From Isohypsibius dastychi (lineage: Eukaryota > Tardigrada > Eutardigrada > Parachela > Isohypsibiidae): DNA of 32,253 nt. Positions within the stretch are counted from its first letter, which is position 1. Every line of letters starts with the position of its first letter. The translations under genes were made by a program, and so were the position numbers. The notes beneath the pieces are model-generated. The model was not told the origin of the DNA. It did no database searches and saw only the letters and a program-made list of their open reading frames with translations. The stretch covers positions 1 through 32,253 of the forward strand of contig JAQIWT010000138.1 of assembly GCA_034696485.1 (NCBI GenBank), written 5' to 3'. Shown piece after piece: positions 8,649 to 20,100 of this stretch.

Positions 8649-11308
8649 ATGGAGCTTCGGAAACTATCGGTAAGAAATAACAAACTGCTCTCATTCCAGG
8701 CACGCAAACGATTTTCCCTGTTGCAGAATTTCAGTTTGAGATCCCTGGTAGCGTTCATTATTACACCATTCATGGAGTTCGTTGGAAAATGCCTCGTGCT
8801 GGCTTTGAGAATAGCGACTTTCATGTGGGATTGGGTATCAGCGCGAAAAAGGACTCAACGAATTTCCGGCACGTCTGTTACTATTACAAAGGTCAGTTGT
8901 CGTAGTCACGATGTCGTTATCATAGACGTAGCACAAAGGAGTTTGAAAAAAGTGGTGTGTGAAATAATGGCCTACTCGCGCAATAAACAAACATCGCATG
9001 TGAACCACGCGCTTTTGTTATTTGATTTTATCAGGAAGATTTTGAACCACGACGGTTTTCCAAGTGATTTTTGTCGTGTTTTCAACCCCGATTAAAGTAT
9101 TACGCATTTTCAGAATGGCCAAAAGATATACACTAGAAAACTGTCCGAGGAGGAACAGAAATATGGTGTTATTATTCCGGAAAATGCGTTTGACGTACTG
9201 TCCCTCGGAAAACAACTTTCAAGTAAGAAACTGCATCCGAATTAATATTCCGGATTAACGCTCTAATCAGCAGTATTTTCAGATAATGGTAGATGTGTGG
9301 GTTACCGCCCAAAAAAGGACCAACCATATGTGTGGCTAACATACCAAGAAGTCATCGATCGAGCGCAGAACTTTGGAGCAGGCCTACTTACGCTTGGCGC
9401 AGTTCCCAATTCAGAGTACTTGGTTGGTATTTTCGCCAAAACATGTGTAGAATGGACCGTTGCGGACTACGGATGTATTGCTTATGGTCTTGTGACTGCT
9501 CCGCTGTACGACGCTCTTGGAACGGAAGCATGTCTTGAGCTTATAAATTTCCGTGAGTTCATGAGTATTCGTATGTGTGGCGATGAACTTTGAACGCCAA
9601 GCCTTTTGTAGATGATATCGAAATAGTAGTTTGTGGTGGGGAGGATCAAGTCAAGACTCTTCTGCCGAATGGACACAGTCCAGCAAGATTGCGGGTGCTT
9701 GTGACGATTGAAAAGTTAAATGACAGCCGGATAGCAGAGATAGAAAGCCTTGGTGTGAAAGTCCTCACGATGCAAGATGTGGAAGCAAGTTTTGTTCTTT
9801 ACGAATAAAAACCGACCCAACGGAAACCGTGACCTTTTCATTTGCAGAATCTGGGTAAACTCAATCCTAGACCGCTGTCTCTGGGTCCAACAGATTCTGT
9901 GGTTTCCTTGATTTTCACAAGTGGGACTACTGGATCACCTAAAGGAGCAATGTTGACCCACTCCAGCTTTCTTCTGGCTTTGAAAACGTTCATGCAAGCA
10001 GTCTACGTAAGACTCTCAGCAGTTAGGGTTAACCTGAGTTTGATTCTGAGTTTTACCGGAACAGCCGACCAAGCTGAACAACCAAGACGTCATCATAGGG
10101 TACCTTCCTCTAGCTCACATTATGGAACGGCTCTGGGAACGAGCGATCCACTTGAACGGCGGCCGAGTTGGATATCTGACCGGAGATATCAAGAATCTGA
10201 TGAAGGACAGCCAGGAATTGAAACCGACTTGTTTTGCATTTGTTCCGCGTATTTTATCGCGGTTGCACGATCAAATTCTTGCCGACATGAACCGGAATTT
10301 CGCCTCCCGGATCCTGGGGAAAGTAGCCTTGAACCGGAAGTTTCAACAGCTTCAAAACGGGAAATTCCACCGGGATACTTTGTGGGACCAGCTAGTGTTC
10401 CGGAAGTACCAGGATATGTTGGGTGGAAACGTCCGACTCGGGATTACCGGGTCGGCGGCTGTTGATGGACCAACGCTGAACTTTATCCGAACAGTGTTCA
10501 GCTGCTACGTAATATTTACCAACCTAAGTATCTGAATGGATAAAATATGCTTGTGTGGTTTAGGTATTCGAATTCTACGGTCAAACGGAAGCTGGCGGAC
10601 CGGCAACATGCACGAGATATGGCGACTTCTCAATCGATCATGTTGGAGAACCATTCAATGGCGTTGAGATTAAGCTGGAAGATGTACCGGAAATGAGTTA
10701 TTTCTCCAAAGACTCGCGTGGTGAAATTTGCACAAGAGCGTCTTTTCAAATGACGGGATATTACCGAATGCCGGAAAAGACAAAAGAAACTATTGACGAG
10801 GAATTGTGGATCCACTCCGGAGATATCGGAACGTGGACACCGGTAAGCCCCCATATTTTTTGGAAATCGTTGTTCATGTTTAGTTCGATTACAGGAAGGA
10901 ATGCTAAAGGTCATCGATCGAAAGAAACATATTTTCAAACTCAGTCAAGGAGAATATATCGCCCCGGAACGGATCGAGTCGATTTTCGGGCGTTCCGACC
11001 TGATCACAAACATTTTCATCGATGGCGATAGCTTATACCCATTCCCAATTGCGCTGATATATCCAAACGTCGAAAAGCTTCCTCCAACTCTGCCAGAATC
11101 AACAATTACCCAAAAACTAACCGTAGAGTTGATTAGATTGGCCGCCGAAGCTCGAATGAAGTCTTACGAAATTCCGAAACGCATTCTCATATTGAAGGAG
11201 CCATTCACCGTGGAAAATGGATGCTTAACCCAGACGATGAAAGCACGACGGGAAGCCATTCGAACACTGTATAGAAACGACATTCGGAAGTTGTACCGCA
11301 CTGCATAG
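8649..11308 (+). CDS. Long-chain acyl-CoA synthetase, paralogue A (677 aa)
   Basis: Activates long-chain fatty acids to acyl-CoA via an acyl-adenylate, probably on ER or outer mitochondrial membrane. Nine exons: 8649-8669, 8727-8891, 9114-9222, 9283-9552, 9612-9784, 9848-10006, 10065-10508, 10564-10842, 10895-11308. An N-terminal hydrophobic segment (about residues 12-40) is the membrane anchor. Visible motifs: ATP loop FTSGTTGSPKGAM (269-281), FYGQTE (451-456), GDIG (533-536), IDRKKHIFKLSQGEYIAPE (from 547), and GCLTQTMKARR with the C-terminal catalytic Lys near 656. The sequence is closest to the ACSL1/5/6 type. Intron 5 has a GC donor (GAA then GCAAGT). Intron 1 (8670-8726, 57 bp) is stop-free and in frame; it is placed by comparison with the paralogues, so an unspliced form 19 residues longer is possible. 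Confidence 0.92.
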
Positions 11309-11377
11309 ATTTCTCAATATACTCAATATATACTCAATATTCATAAAGCATTCGGATTGCAACATTTGTACTGTACT

Positions 11378-11383
11378 TTTATT
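11378..11383 (-). promoter_or_regulatory. Candidate poly(A) signal of BCKDHB
   Basis: TTTATT on the plus strand reads AATAAA on the minus strand, about 175 bp past the BCKDHB stop. If both signals are used, the two convergent transcripts overlap by more than 150 nt. Confidence 0.4.
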
Positions 11384-11540
11384 CTGTCTCAGAACGCATG
11401 TATCAAAAAAGGATCTGAAGTTCGATGGTTACGTCGAACAGGGCTTGACCAATATCAAATGAATCCACAGTAAACCAGAAGACTGCTTTATATGCGAATC
11501 TTATGAGAGTGAGATTTTTCTGATCTTTTCTACTAGAAGA

Positions 11541-11546
11541 AATAAA
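11541..11546 (+). promoter_or_regulatory. Candidate poly(A) signal of ACSL-A
   Basis: The only AATAAA on the plus strand after the ACSL-A stop codon lies 233 bp downstream. It sits just before the BCKDHB stop region on the opposite strand. Motif-based only. Confidence 0.4.
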
Positions 11547-11557
11547 ATCCGTTCAAT

Positions 11558-12768
11558 TTAATAACTTAGAATTCTTTTCAAAGCTTCCAAACACCGCGTT
11601 TTATCAGGTAAATAAAATGCCTCCATTGAATGCGGGAAAGGTGTGTCCCAGCCACAAACACGTTCAATCGGAGCTTCCAAATTGAGGAAACATTCTCTTT
11701 GGACATATGATGCAACTTCCGATGCGAATCCGTTGGTTAACGGGGCCTCGTGAGAAACTAGTAACCTTCCAGTTTTCGCGACTGACTTGCAGACAGTTTC
11801 GGCGTCCCAGGGTAAAATCGTCCTTAAATCGATAACTTCACACGAAGCTCCAAGCTTCTCTTTTGCAGCAATGGCGACTTCTTTGAGCACATGAACTTGT
11901 GTTCCATATCCAACCAATGTAACATCAGAGCCACTTAGCAAAATTTCCGCTTTTCCGATTGGAATTGTATAATCCCCAGTTGGTACGTTTTCAGTCGCTG
12001 TTCTACAACATGAACAATAATACAAAAGCAATCAAACGTTTTTAAATGCGAAAGATTACCTGTATAAAATTTTCGGCTCTAGAAATATGCAGGGGTTCGG
12101 ATCCCGGATGCAGCTTAGAAGAAGCCCTTTCGCTTGAATTGGGCCTCTTGGAATCACGACTTTGAGTCCAGCAGTATGAGCAAAATAAGCTTCCACGCTC
12201 TGAGAGTGGTAAAGAGCACCGTGACCGACAGCTCCATAAGGAGTACGTACAGTCAGTGAACCACAGTTGAATAAATTTCCGGATCTGTACCGATATTTCG
12301 CCGCTTCGTTGACAAGTTGATCAAATGCTGGATAAATATAATCTGCAAACTGGATTTCAGCAATTGCTGTAGCACCTGCAACCGCGACTCCGATCCCGAA
12401 TCCAACAATACCCTAGATAAGTACAGTCCTGTGTCCATCAAAATCAGAGCAAACGGGGAAAATAATTTTACTTGTTCGCAAAGTGGAGTGTTGAAAACGC
12501 GATCTTTTCCGTATTTTTCTTGGAGGTTTATCGTCGTTCGAAACACTCCACCAAACGCAACATCTTCGCCGAATATCAGAGCAGACGGGTCCGATCCCAG
12601 GCAAATATCCATCGCGCTGTTGACGGAATGGAAGAGATTTGATTTGGCAGCAGGGCCATATTCCTCTGGTGGAACTTCTGGGACGTACGTGAATCTGGTT
12701 GATGCATGGCGGATATTTGAGGTACGTTTCGATACGATTCTCACGTGATTAAAAGCAATGCGGAACAT
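11558..12768 (-). CDS. BCKDHB: 2-oxoisovalerate dehydrogenase E1 subunit beta, mitochondrial
   Basis: Beta half of the thiamine-diphosphate E1 component of the branched-chain keto-acid dehydrogenase complex in the mitochondrial matrix, which oxidatively decarboxylates the keto acids of Val, Leu and Ile. Three exons, 12768-12472, 12412-12060 and 12002-11558, give 364 residues (human 392). The start has a basic, Ser/Arg-rich presequence ([19 protein letters not shown]). Family blocks are nearly identical to vertebrate [17 protein letters not shown] and [18 protein letters not shown] across the exon 1-2 junction, [42 protein letters not shown], and the C-terminal half with [25 protein letters not shown] and [14 protein letters not shown]. 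These blocks distinguish it from pyruvate dehydrogenase E1 beta. Its start lies head-to-head with the zinc-finger gene. Confidence 0.95.
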
Positions 12769-13421
12769 GATGGCGAAAAACGAATATGGAAAACACAGAA
12801 ACCGCAAAAGATAAATGTTTACAATTTTCGTATGGAAACAGAAATTGCAGAACAGCTGATTGAATTTGAGGTGGTTCATGTCAGTTCAGTTCAGCCACAT
12901 CCCATAGCACCGCCCCTCTTTGATGACGTAGTAACGCATGTTGCGCACGTTCTCAAACCGATCAATCAGGTTTCTCGTCAATCAGTGGTAAAAACGCCAT
13001 CGTCAAAAGATTTTCGGAAACCCAAGCAATCAGCAATCAACTCTGGTCACTTCTATCCCAGCTCCGGCGATTACAACCAGACCTTCCCGTTTTCACCAGA
13101 AGTCAAGATCGAAGTTCTCTCCGAAAAAGGTATGGAAGAATGGCGCTCTGTCTGCTTTCTGTGCTGTTGTTTGGCTTTGTTTTAGTTTGTTTTCAATTTG
13201 TGCCCATCCATTCTGACATACGTATGAGTTACTTACGGACAGGTCATATGAAAACTGTAAGACGACATTGATTTCTAGATAAGTGGAATATGCTGTTGAG
13301 ATTTTTCGAAACTCATTGAGTTGAATAGTTTTGCGTTTATGATTTGTGTTGCGATTCCTTCTGTCCGCCTTTAACGCTGGTTTGATTAAATCGGTTGTGT
13401 TGTAGTTGTTCTACCTGGACC
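12769..13421. other. Divergent intergenic region, BCKDHB / zinc-finger gene, with an unassigned plus-strand frame
   Basis: About 650 bp between two divergent starts, presumably with both promoters. A plus-strand frame with ATG at 12832 stays open to 13185 and contains a good donor (GAAAAAG then GTATGG at 13130). It could be an alternative first exon of the zinc-finger gene, but it does not join in frame to the acceptor at 13405, just before the ATG at 13422. I cannot assign it. Confidence 0.4.
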
Positions 13422-16400
13422 ATGGACGACGCGGAAGTTGAACAAGCCACTGCGGCGTTGGAATCCCCCGCCGAGCCAGAAGAAGAAGAAGAAGAGACCA
13501 AAGATGTCGAGGAATACGAAGCCAATGTGAATGGATTGTTAGCTCTGGGAGACGATATTCCGCTTCGTAAGAAGTATCCCTGCACTTATACCGGTAAGCA
13601 GATCCATCTTGTGTAGTGCAAAAGATTTGAAAACAGTTAACTGAACTCTTGGTTGCTTTAGGATGTGAACGGTCTTTTGACTGGAAGAGTTACTGGGAAC
13701 GACACATGCAGACTCACACTGGTAAAATGTTCTTTTGATTTTGCGAGACCTTGGTCCCGATGTCACTTGTTACTTGGTTGCCCGATATGAAAGTCGGATT
13801 CGGCCATGAGTCCTAATTTATTGGGTTTATTTTTTAGGAGAAAAGCCATATGCTTGTACCTATGAGGGTAAGTTTGTTTTGGAGTGAAGAATAAGTTTTG
13901 GTGTTTCAGGGTTTTTTTGTGTAGGTTGTGAATACCGCTGTTCGCAGACCGGAAACTTAAAAGTGCACATGAGGAGTCACGAAAAGGCCATGGCAAAAGA
14001 AGGAGGTTAATATAGGCAGTTTTGAATAAGCCGCCTAAGTGTGGCTGAATTTGTTTTTGCTGTCATTTAGTTGTTTTGCAAGTTAACACCGAGGAGGTAT
14101 CCGGTGTCCACTTGCAAGCCACGGAAGAAAGTGATGACGGCATTGCACCCTTCGTCGATCTTCAACCCTCAGTGGAAGAAACGCCAAAAAAGACCCGAAA
14201 GAAACGACAATCGAAAACGGACGGCATTCCAAAAGTCTGGACGTGTGACCACGATGGTTCGTAGTGTTATGACGAATGGGTCTTATAGCGCATATACTTG
14301 GTAACATAATATCTATAGGTTGTGGAAAACAGTTTTTCTGGAAGAGCTATCGAGATCGTCACGAACAGATCCATACCGGTATCGAATATTAGTCACGAAA
14401 TCGATTCGAATCGCTACAATGCCTTGGTTATTCCTCAGGTGTGAAGCCCTTCGTTTGCACTTGGAATGAGGTGCCGATATACTCAGACGCAAATGTCACT
14501 TGTTCACAGAAGTTTGTTTTTTTCAGTGCTATTACCGAACGACGCAATCCGGTAATTTGAAAATGCACATGCAGAAACACACTGGCGAGAAACCATACGC
14601 CTGCACCTGGAACGATTGCACCTACCGCTCGACCCATCCCGGCAATCTGAAGAATCATATGCTAACTCACACAGGTGAATCTGCCATCATCTTTGTGGGA
14701 TCATGGGATCTTGGACTGAACTTCTATGTTTCAGGAGCGAAGCCATATAAATGCAAAGAAGATGGTTGCCAGTATGCTGCAGCTGCAAACGAAACTCTCA
14801 AACAGCATATGCGCACTCATACAGGTAATTCGCGAATCCCAGCTTGAAATAGCAAACGCAGTTATAACAAGAGCAAGAGTTAGTGAAACACATGCTTCAC
14901 GTATGTTTTCCTTTTGAATGAAAAGGATGATGCGGACCGCCCGAAAACTTCATAGTCAGTGTTAATTCATATTTAGTTTCTGAATTGATTCTTATTACAT
15001 GTGAACTCAGTCTACCCTTTCGCCTGTTTTAGTTACTAAAATTATGATGGTTTCAGGTGAAAAACCGTATCTTTGTCCATGGGACAACTGTTCGTATCGA
15101 TCGGCTCAGGCGGGAACACTGGCTATTCATTATCAAACTCACACAGGTACGGTGTATAAAGGAATGTGACCTTTGGGCAGTTAGTCCGGCTCTTAGCTCA
15201 TACTGTCACACCGACATATTTGGTTATTATTGCTGTTGTTTTAGGAATTAAACCGTTTGCTTGTGGATGGGAAGGGTGTGATTACCGCTCTTCTCATGCT
15301 TGTCATGTCCGAAAACATTTCCTCATTCACACAGGTGCGAGAGCTAACTCATATCTGTTTCTGGGTGATAACAGGGTTATTGTAGGAGAGAAGCCATACA
15401 AATGTGAGATTGCCGAATGCACATATGGAGGTAAGGTCTAGCTACTGTATAGTGCCGACGAATGTGCGTAATACAGATGGATATATTCTTCCTTATAGCT
15501 GCTTCATCTGATGCTTTGAATCGCCATATGCGAGCTCATAGAGGTGAGATCGGATTTTGATCTGTCGGTTCATTCGCTCAACGGTATTACCAATTGTAGG
15601 GGAGAAACCGTTTAAATGTACACTCGAAAACTGTGATATGGGCTTCACATCCGCCGGAAGTCTTAAAAGGCACTCTGTTGTCCATACTGGTAAGTTTTTA
15701 TGAGAATTACTTTGGCGGCTTTATCCGATTAGTTAATTTCGAACGATGTAGCATATTATGACGTTTGCAAATCATCCAAGCAGATTCGCTCTGAATTTCT
15801 GTGTTTTATTTTAGGAGAGAAACCATACAGGTGCACTGAGTGTGATTTTTCCGCCTCCCAGAACGGTATTTGCAATCACCGATTTTTCAAGTTCGATATC
15901 GTAATCCTTGGCTTTACTGATTCTAGAAACCGTGGTTCGGCATTTTAAATCGAAACATCCGAATATTGTAAAGAAAGACGACACCGAATCAGCCAATGGC
16001 TCCATTGCTGGGGGAAGCGATGAACCTGTTGCCGAATCGGCAGTTGAGGAAGAAGAAGCTGTTATAGAAGAGGAGGCTGGTCCATCTCAAACAGAACAAC
16101 CGGAATCACCGGAACCGGCGCCCGTGGAGAAACCTAGAAATGAAAGGCGCAAACGGAAGCTCGTTCAGAAAGACGCTGGTAACCACCAAAAGAAAGGTGA
16201 GACTGCTTTATTGTGTTTTCATAATTTGTGTGTACTCAGATTTATGTTTCGCAGTTGTAGAAGCGATTCCACCCCGAAATATCGTGGTCAGAATTATCCA
16301 TCCCGGAAGTGAGGTTCCATCTGTGACATCGTTTGTGAATTCACTAAGCCGTCAGGTCGAATCTTCGCTGGCATCCACTTCCGCTGCACAACCATCGTCT

Positions 16401-16526
16401 CCAGCTTCGGATGCTGTAGTTGTTGAGCAGGAAAGAATTGTATTGTTGACACCGGCGCCGGAAGTAACCCCAGTTCGGAGTTCGCCTCGGCGCGGTCGGA
16501 GTGGCGTTCAGAGTAAAGCGAAATAA
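13422..16526 (+). CDS. Poly-C2H2 zinc-finger protein, 11 fingers (603 aa)
   Basis: A probable nuclear DNA-binding regulator; its target is unknown. Seventeen exons: 13422-13593, 13662-13721, 13838-13867, 13925-14005, 14071-14256, 14319-14378, 14439-14470, 14527-14674, 14735-14824, 15057-15146, 15245-15334, 15386-15430, 15499-15543, 15600-15689, 15815-15865, 15927-16196, 16255-16526. The acidic N-terminus (EEEEEE stretch) precedes fingers 1-2, a 60-residue basic linker (KKTRKKRQSK) and fingers 3-11. Fingers 1-10 have Cys-x4-Cys and His-x3-His, many with a GEKPY/F linker; finger 11 is Cys-x2-Cys/His-x4-His. The tail of about 190 residues is Ser/Pro/Glu-rich and ends basic (SSPRRGRSG). Fifteen of the sixteen introns are phase 1 and one (in finger 4) is phase 0. 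The family is clear; orthology is not. A TFIIIA identity is not supported by finger count or spacing. Confidence 0.88.
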
Positions 16527-17182
16527 TCCTGTTATTGTTAGTTGAACAACGTTTATTTTGAGGTCAGTGATTTATTTTGTTCGTTTATTGTGGACTATAC
16601 AGTACTTGAAAAGTTATATTAATCTGATTCCAAGTATTGTAAAGTTCTGGAATTTTCACTGCCGTTAATTTGCGATGTATCCTTGGCTCCCGGAGGGTCT
16701 CGAGTAAGGTTACTTTTCCTATTTTTGCTTCAGGGATTATAAAAACTGTTCGATTTGATTGCTGAAGAACCGCGTAGAAGAACTGTCTGTGGCAAAAGCA
16801 ACAAAATTACATATCTGGATAAAGGTCATTTTCCGGCCTCGCGATTGTGACTATGTACTTTACGCTGTCGTTTTCGGCGTTATTGAACGAGAGATTCAAC
16901 ATCTAATCAGATGGTGCGAAGCGACCATTCATTTCTTTGGTCTAGTGGCTGTCGTTATACTTTTTCTTAGCGGTGATGTCTGCCTGACGAGGTTGCTTAC
17001 TCTGTCATACTGTATTCCACATAATATCTTTTCGCAGAAACCGGCATCAGCTGAGTTGTTGCGTTTGCCAAATATCCATCCGAGCAATTTCGTGCGAATA
17101 ATCATCTGGCTGGTACTCGTAGATTCAGCATTCAAGGCTTTTTTGTTATGTAGTGTGAGTTGCAACAGTTTGGAATCTAACA
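16527..17182. other. Intergenic region between the zinc-finger gene and ACSL-B
   Basis: About 655 bp. A plus-strand frame is open from about 16759 to 17229 and translates to two hydrophobic stretches, but it has no in-frame ATG, and its 3' part overlaps the ACSL-B start in another frame. I do not call it a gene. The ACSL-B promoter must lie here. Confidence 0.45.
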
Positions 17183-20100
17183 ATGGCGGAGGACCAAGTA
17201 CTGGTAAGTTTTCGTTGCCATTTTCTTAGCTGTAGTAACGTGAAAGTTAATATTTCAGACGAAGTTTTCGTCGGCGATCAAAGCGTGGTTTGTTTGGCTA
17301 TATCGGATCACGTCTCACGCTGTGCTGAACTTGTTCGGTGAATCTGAAGGTGCCATAAAATCTTCCACCATATGCTACGTTTCGGAGGTGAGGTTATTTA
17401 CTGGCACTATTTAACCAATTGTCAAGTATTCATTTTGCAGAATGGTGAACGTATTTACAAACGCACACTTACGGACCAAGAGAAAATAAACTCGGCCATC
17501 GTTTTCCCGGAAAACGTGTTTGAAATATTACAAGCAGGAAAAGAACGCTCTAGTATATCATTCCTACATAGACATATGAAAAAGTGGTTACTGGTAATTG
17601 TTTGTGTTTTTGAAGACAATGGAAACTGTCTGGGATATCGCCCTGGAAAAGACCAGCCGTATGTTTGGTTGAGTTATCAGGATGTAATTGATCGGTCGAA
17701 AGATTTCGGTGCCGGCCTTCTCGCTCTGGGAGCAACAAGTGACAGCGAATATTTAGTGGGAATATTTGCAAAAACTTGCCTCGAATGGACAATTGCCGAA
17801 TATGGATGTTTAGCATACGGATTGGTCACTGCGCCGTTTTATGACACTCTTGGATCCGAATCCTGCATTCAGCTTGTTAATTTCCGTAAGTCAAAACGAA
17901 TTTTTAACTGTTTTTAGATTAAATGTATCCCAAGTTTTTTTGCAGAAGAAATTGAGATGATAGTTTGTGGTGGCGAAGTCCAAGTGAACGCCCTTTGTTC
18001 CGACGGACAGTTTCCGTCCTGTCTTCGAGTTATTGTTACTTTGGATGCCTTAACGGAAAGCCGGGTGTCAGAGATTGAAGCGAAGGGCGTTAGAGTTTAC
18101 ACCATGAAACATGTCGAGGTAAGCTCATGATTAAAATACGGAGAAAAAATAATATACGCATTGTCCGAAAACTCCACCCCCCGATGAATAGGAGCCCAGG
18201 TACAGAAAAGATCTTTTCTTGAAAGTAAAAACTTCTACGAAATGCATACAGTAGCACTGAGCTTTTAATAAACACTCGAAGATAGGTACGTTCGTCTGTA
18301 AAAGCATGTTATTAATCCAGCCCAACTGTAACATCTGGAGTTCCGTATCTGTAATTCGTTCATGAACCAGAAATCACAATACAAAAAGAATGGGCGGTTT
18401 GTAAAATGAAATAAAATCCTTCCCTGATTTTTAAATCCGAAAAATATAGTAATTCATCAATTCTACTTAGCGATGAAATGGTTATCTACTGGAAACGTGA
18501 TCAAAGATCTTGCGGTATATCGGTTTGATGTTGTTCAAAATGTTTCAAGCTATGCAGATTAATAACCAGAATTTTTGAAGATGTTTTCTGTATCTGAATC
18601 TGAACAGGATATATTATGTGTAATGCCGCAACATTAAATATTTCAGGAGCTTGGGCGCAGGAATCCAATGCCACTTCGCCTGACTGGGCCCGAATCGCTC
18701 GTCTCTCTTATTTTCACCAGCGGAACCACCGGAGTTCCCAAAGCCGCAATGTTGACACACTCGAGTTTTCTGAATACAATCAAATCATGCCAAGGAGGTT
18801 TCCCGGTACGCTTACAAAAATTCTTATTACTGAAATTTATTATGAACTATTATTATCATTATTATTAAAATTGCCGTATTACATTGATATCCATTCCATT
18901 ATTTTGAATGACCTTATGGTTCCCTTTTTTCATATAGCCTGGATCATTTGGCCCAGATGACATCGTTGTTGGATTTCTTCCACTCGCTCACATTATGGAA
19001 CGTTTATGGGAAAAACTCATCCTAATCAACGGCGGACAAGTTGGTTATTTATTCGGCGACATCACGAATCTCTTCGCTGACAGCCAGGAACTTAAACCGA
19101 CATACATGCTCTTCGTTCCTCGAATTATGGAAAAAATGCGGTTCTCGATTATGGGCAAACTTCGAAAGAACCCATTTTTATATTTGCTGGGTCGAATTGC
19201 GCTCGTGTGGAAATTCCATCAACTAAAAGCTGGGCATTACGAAACGGATACTTGGTGTGACAAACTTATTTTCCGGAAAATCCAACTGCTTCTTGGAGGG
19301 CGAATTCGAGGCGGCGTTACGGGATCGGCTTCAAGCGATGGGAAACTCATCAACTTTATGCGGACTGTGTTAAGCTGCTACGTATGATCAATATTCATCG
19401 GTATTTCTGCATTGTGGTTTAATCAGAATTTTTAGGTGTTTGAAGGATATGGGTTGACCGAATCATGTGGGATTGTGTCAACAAGTCGACATGGTGACCT
19501 TTCGGTAGACCATGTTGGCGAACCCTGTGTGGGTGTGGAGGTGAAGTTTGACGATGTACCGGAAATGAATTATTATTCCAAGGATTCCTGTGGGGAAATA
19601 TGTGTGCGATCGCAGATGGTTATGAAGGGTTATCGCCGGATGCCGGAGAAAACGGAGGAAACTTTTAAGAATGGATGGTTGTATACCGGCGATATTGGTG
19701 CGATGAATTCCGTGAGTAACACGGATTCTTTATTTAAACGCAGAAACGTATGGAATTCTTTATATTTTCAGGAAGGCAAGCTGAGGATTGTGGATAGAAA
19801 GAAACACATTTTCAAATTGAGCCAAGGAGAATACGTTGCTCCGGAACGACTGGAGTCAGTTTTCAGCCATTCGAAGTATATTCTGAGCATATTTGTGGAT
19901 GGAGACAGTCGATATCCGTATCCGGTCGCCCTTGTCTGCCCGAATATTGCAGAATTCCCCGGCTATTCGATGGAGCACTCGGAGGAATTTATTACTGCGA
20001 AAATTCTCGAGGACCTGAAACATTTGGCTGATGATTCGAAACTAAAGCATTACGAAGTTCCGGGGAGGATTCATTTGCTGAAAGAGCCTTTTACAGTTGA

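Noticed and set aside
8670-8699. A 30-bp intron in ACSL-A (GTAAGA to TTCCAG)
   Set aside because: Too short for normal splicing; the 57-bp alternative ending at TTGCAG matches the intron position in both paralogues.
12088-12112. GGTTCGGATCC, similar to a tRNA B box
   Set aside because: It lies inside BCKDHB exon 2, with no A box or cloverleaf around it.
13422-16526. TFIIIA as identity of the zinc-finger gene
   Set aside because: TFIIIA has nine fingers with characteristic spacing; this protein has eleven, split 2 + 9 by a long linker, and lacks TFIIIA-specific segments.
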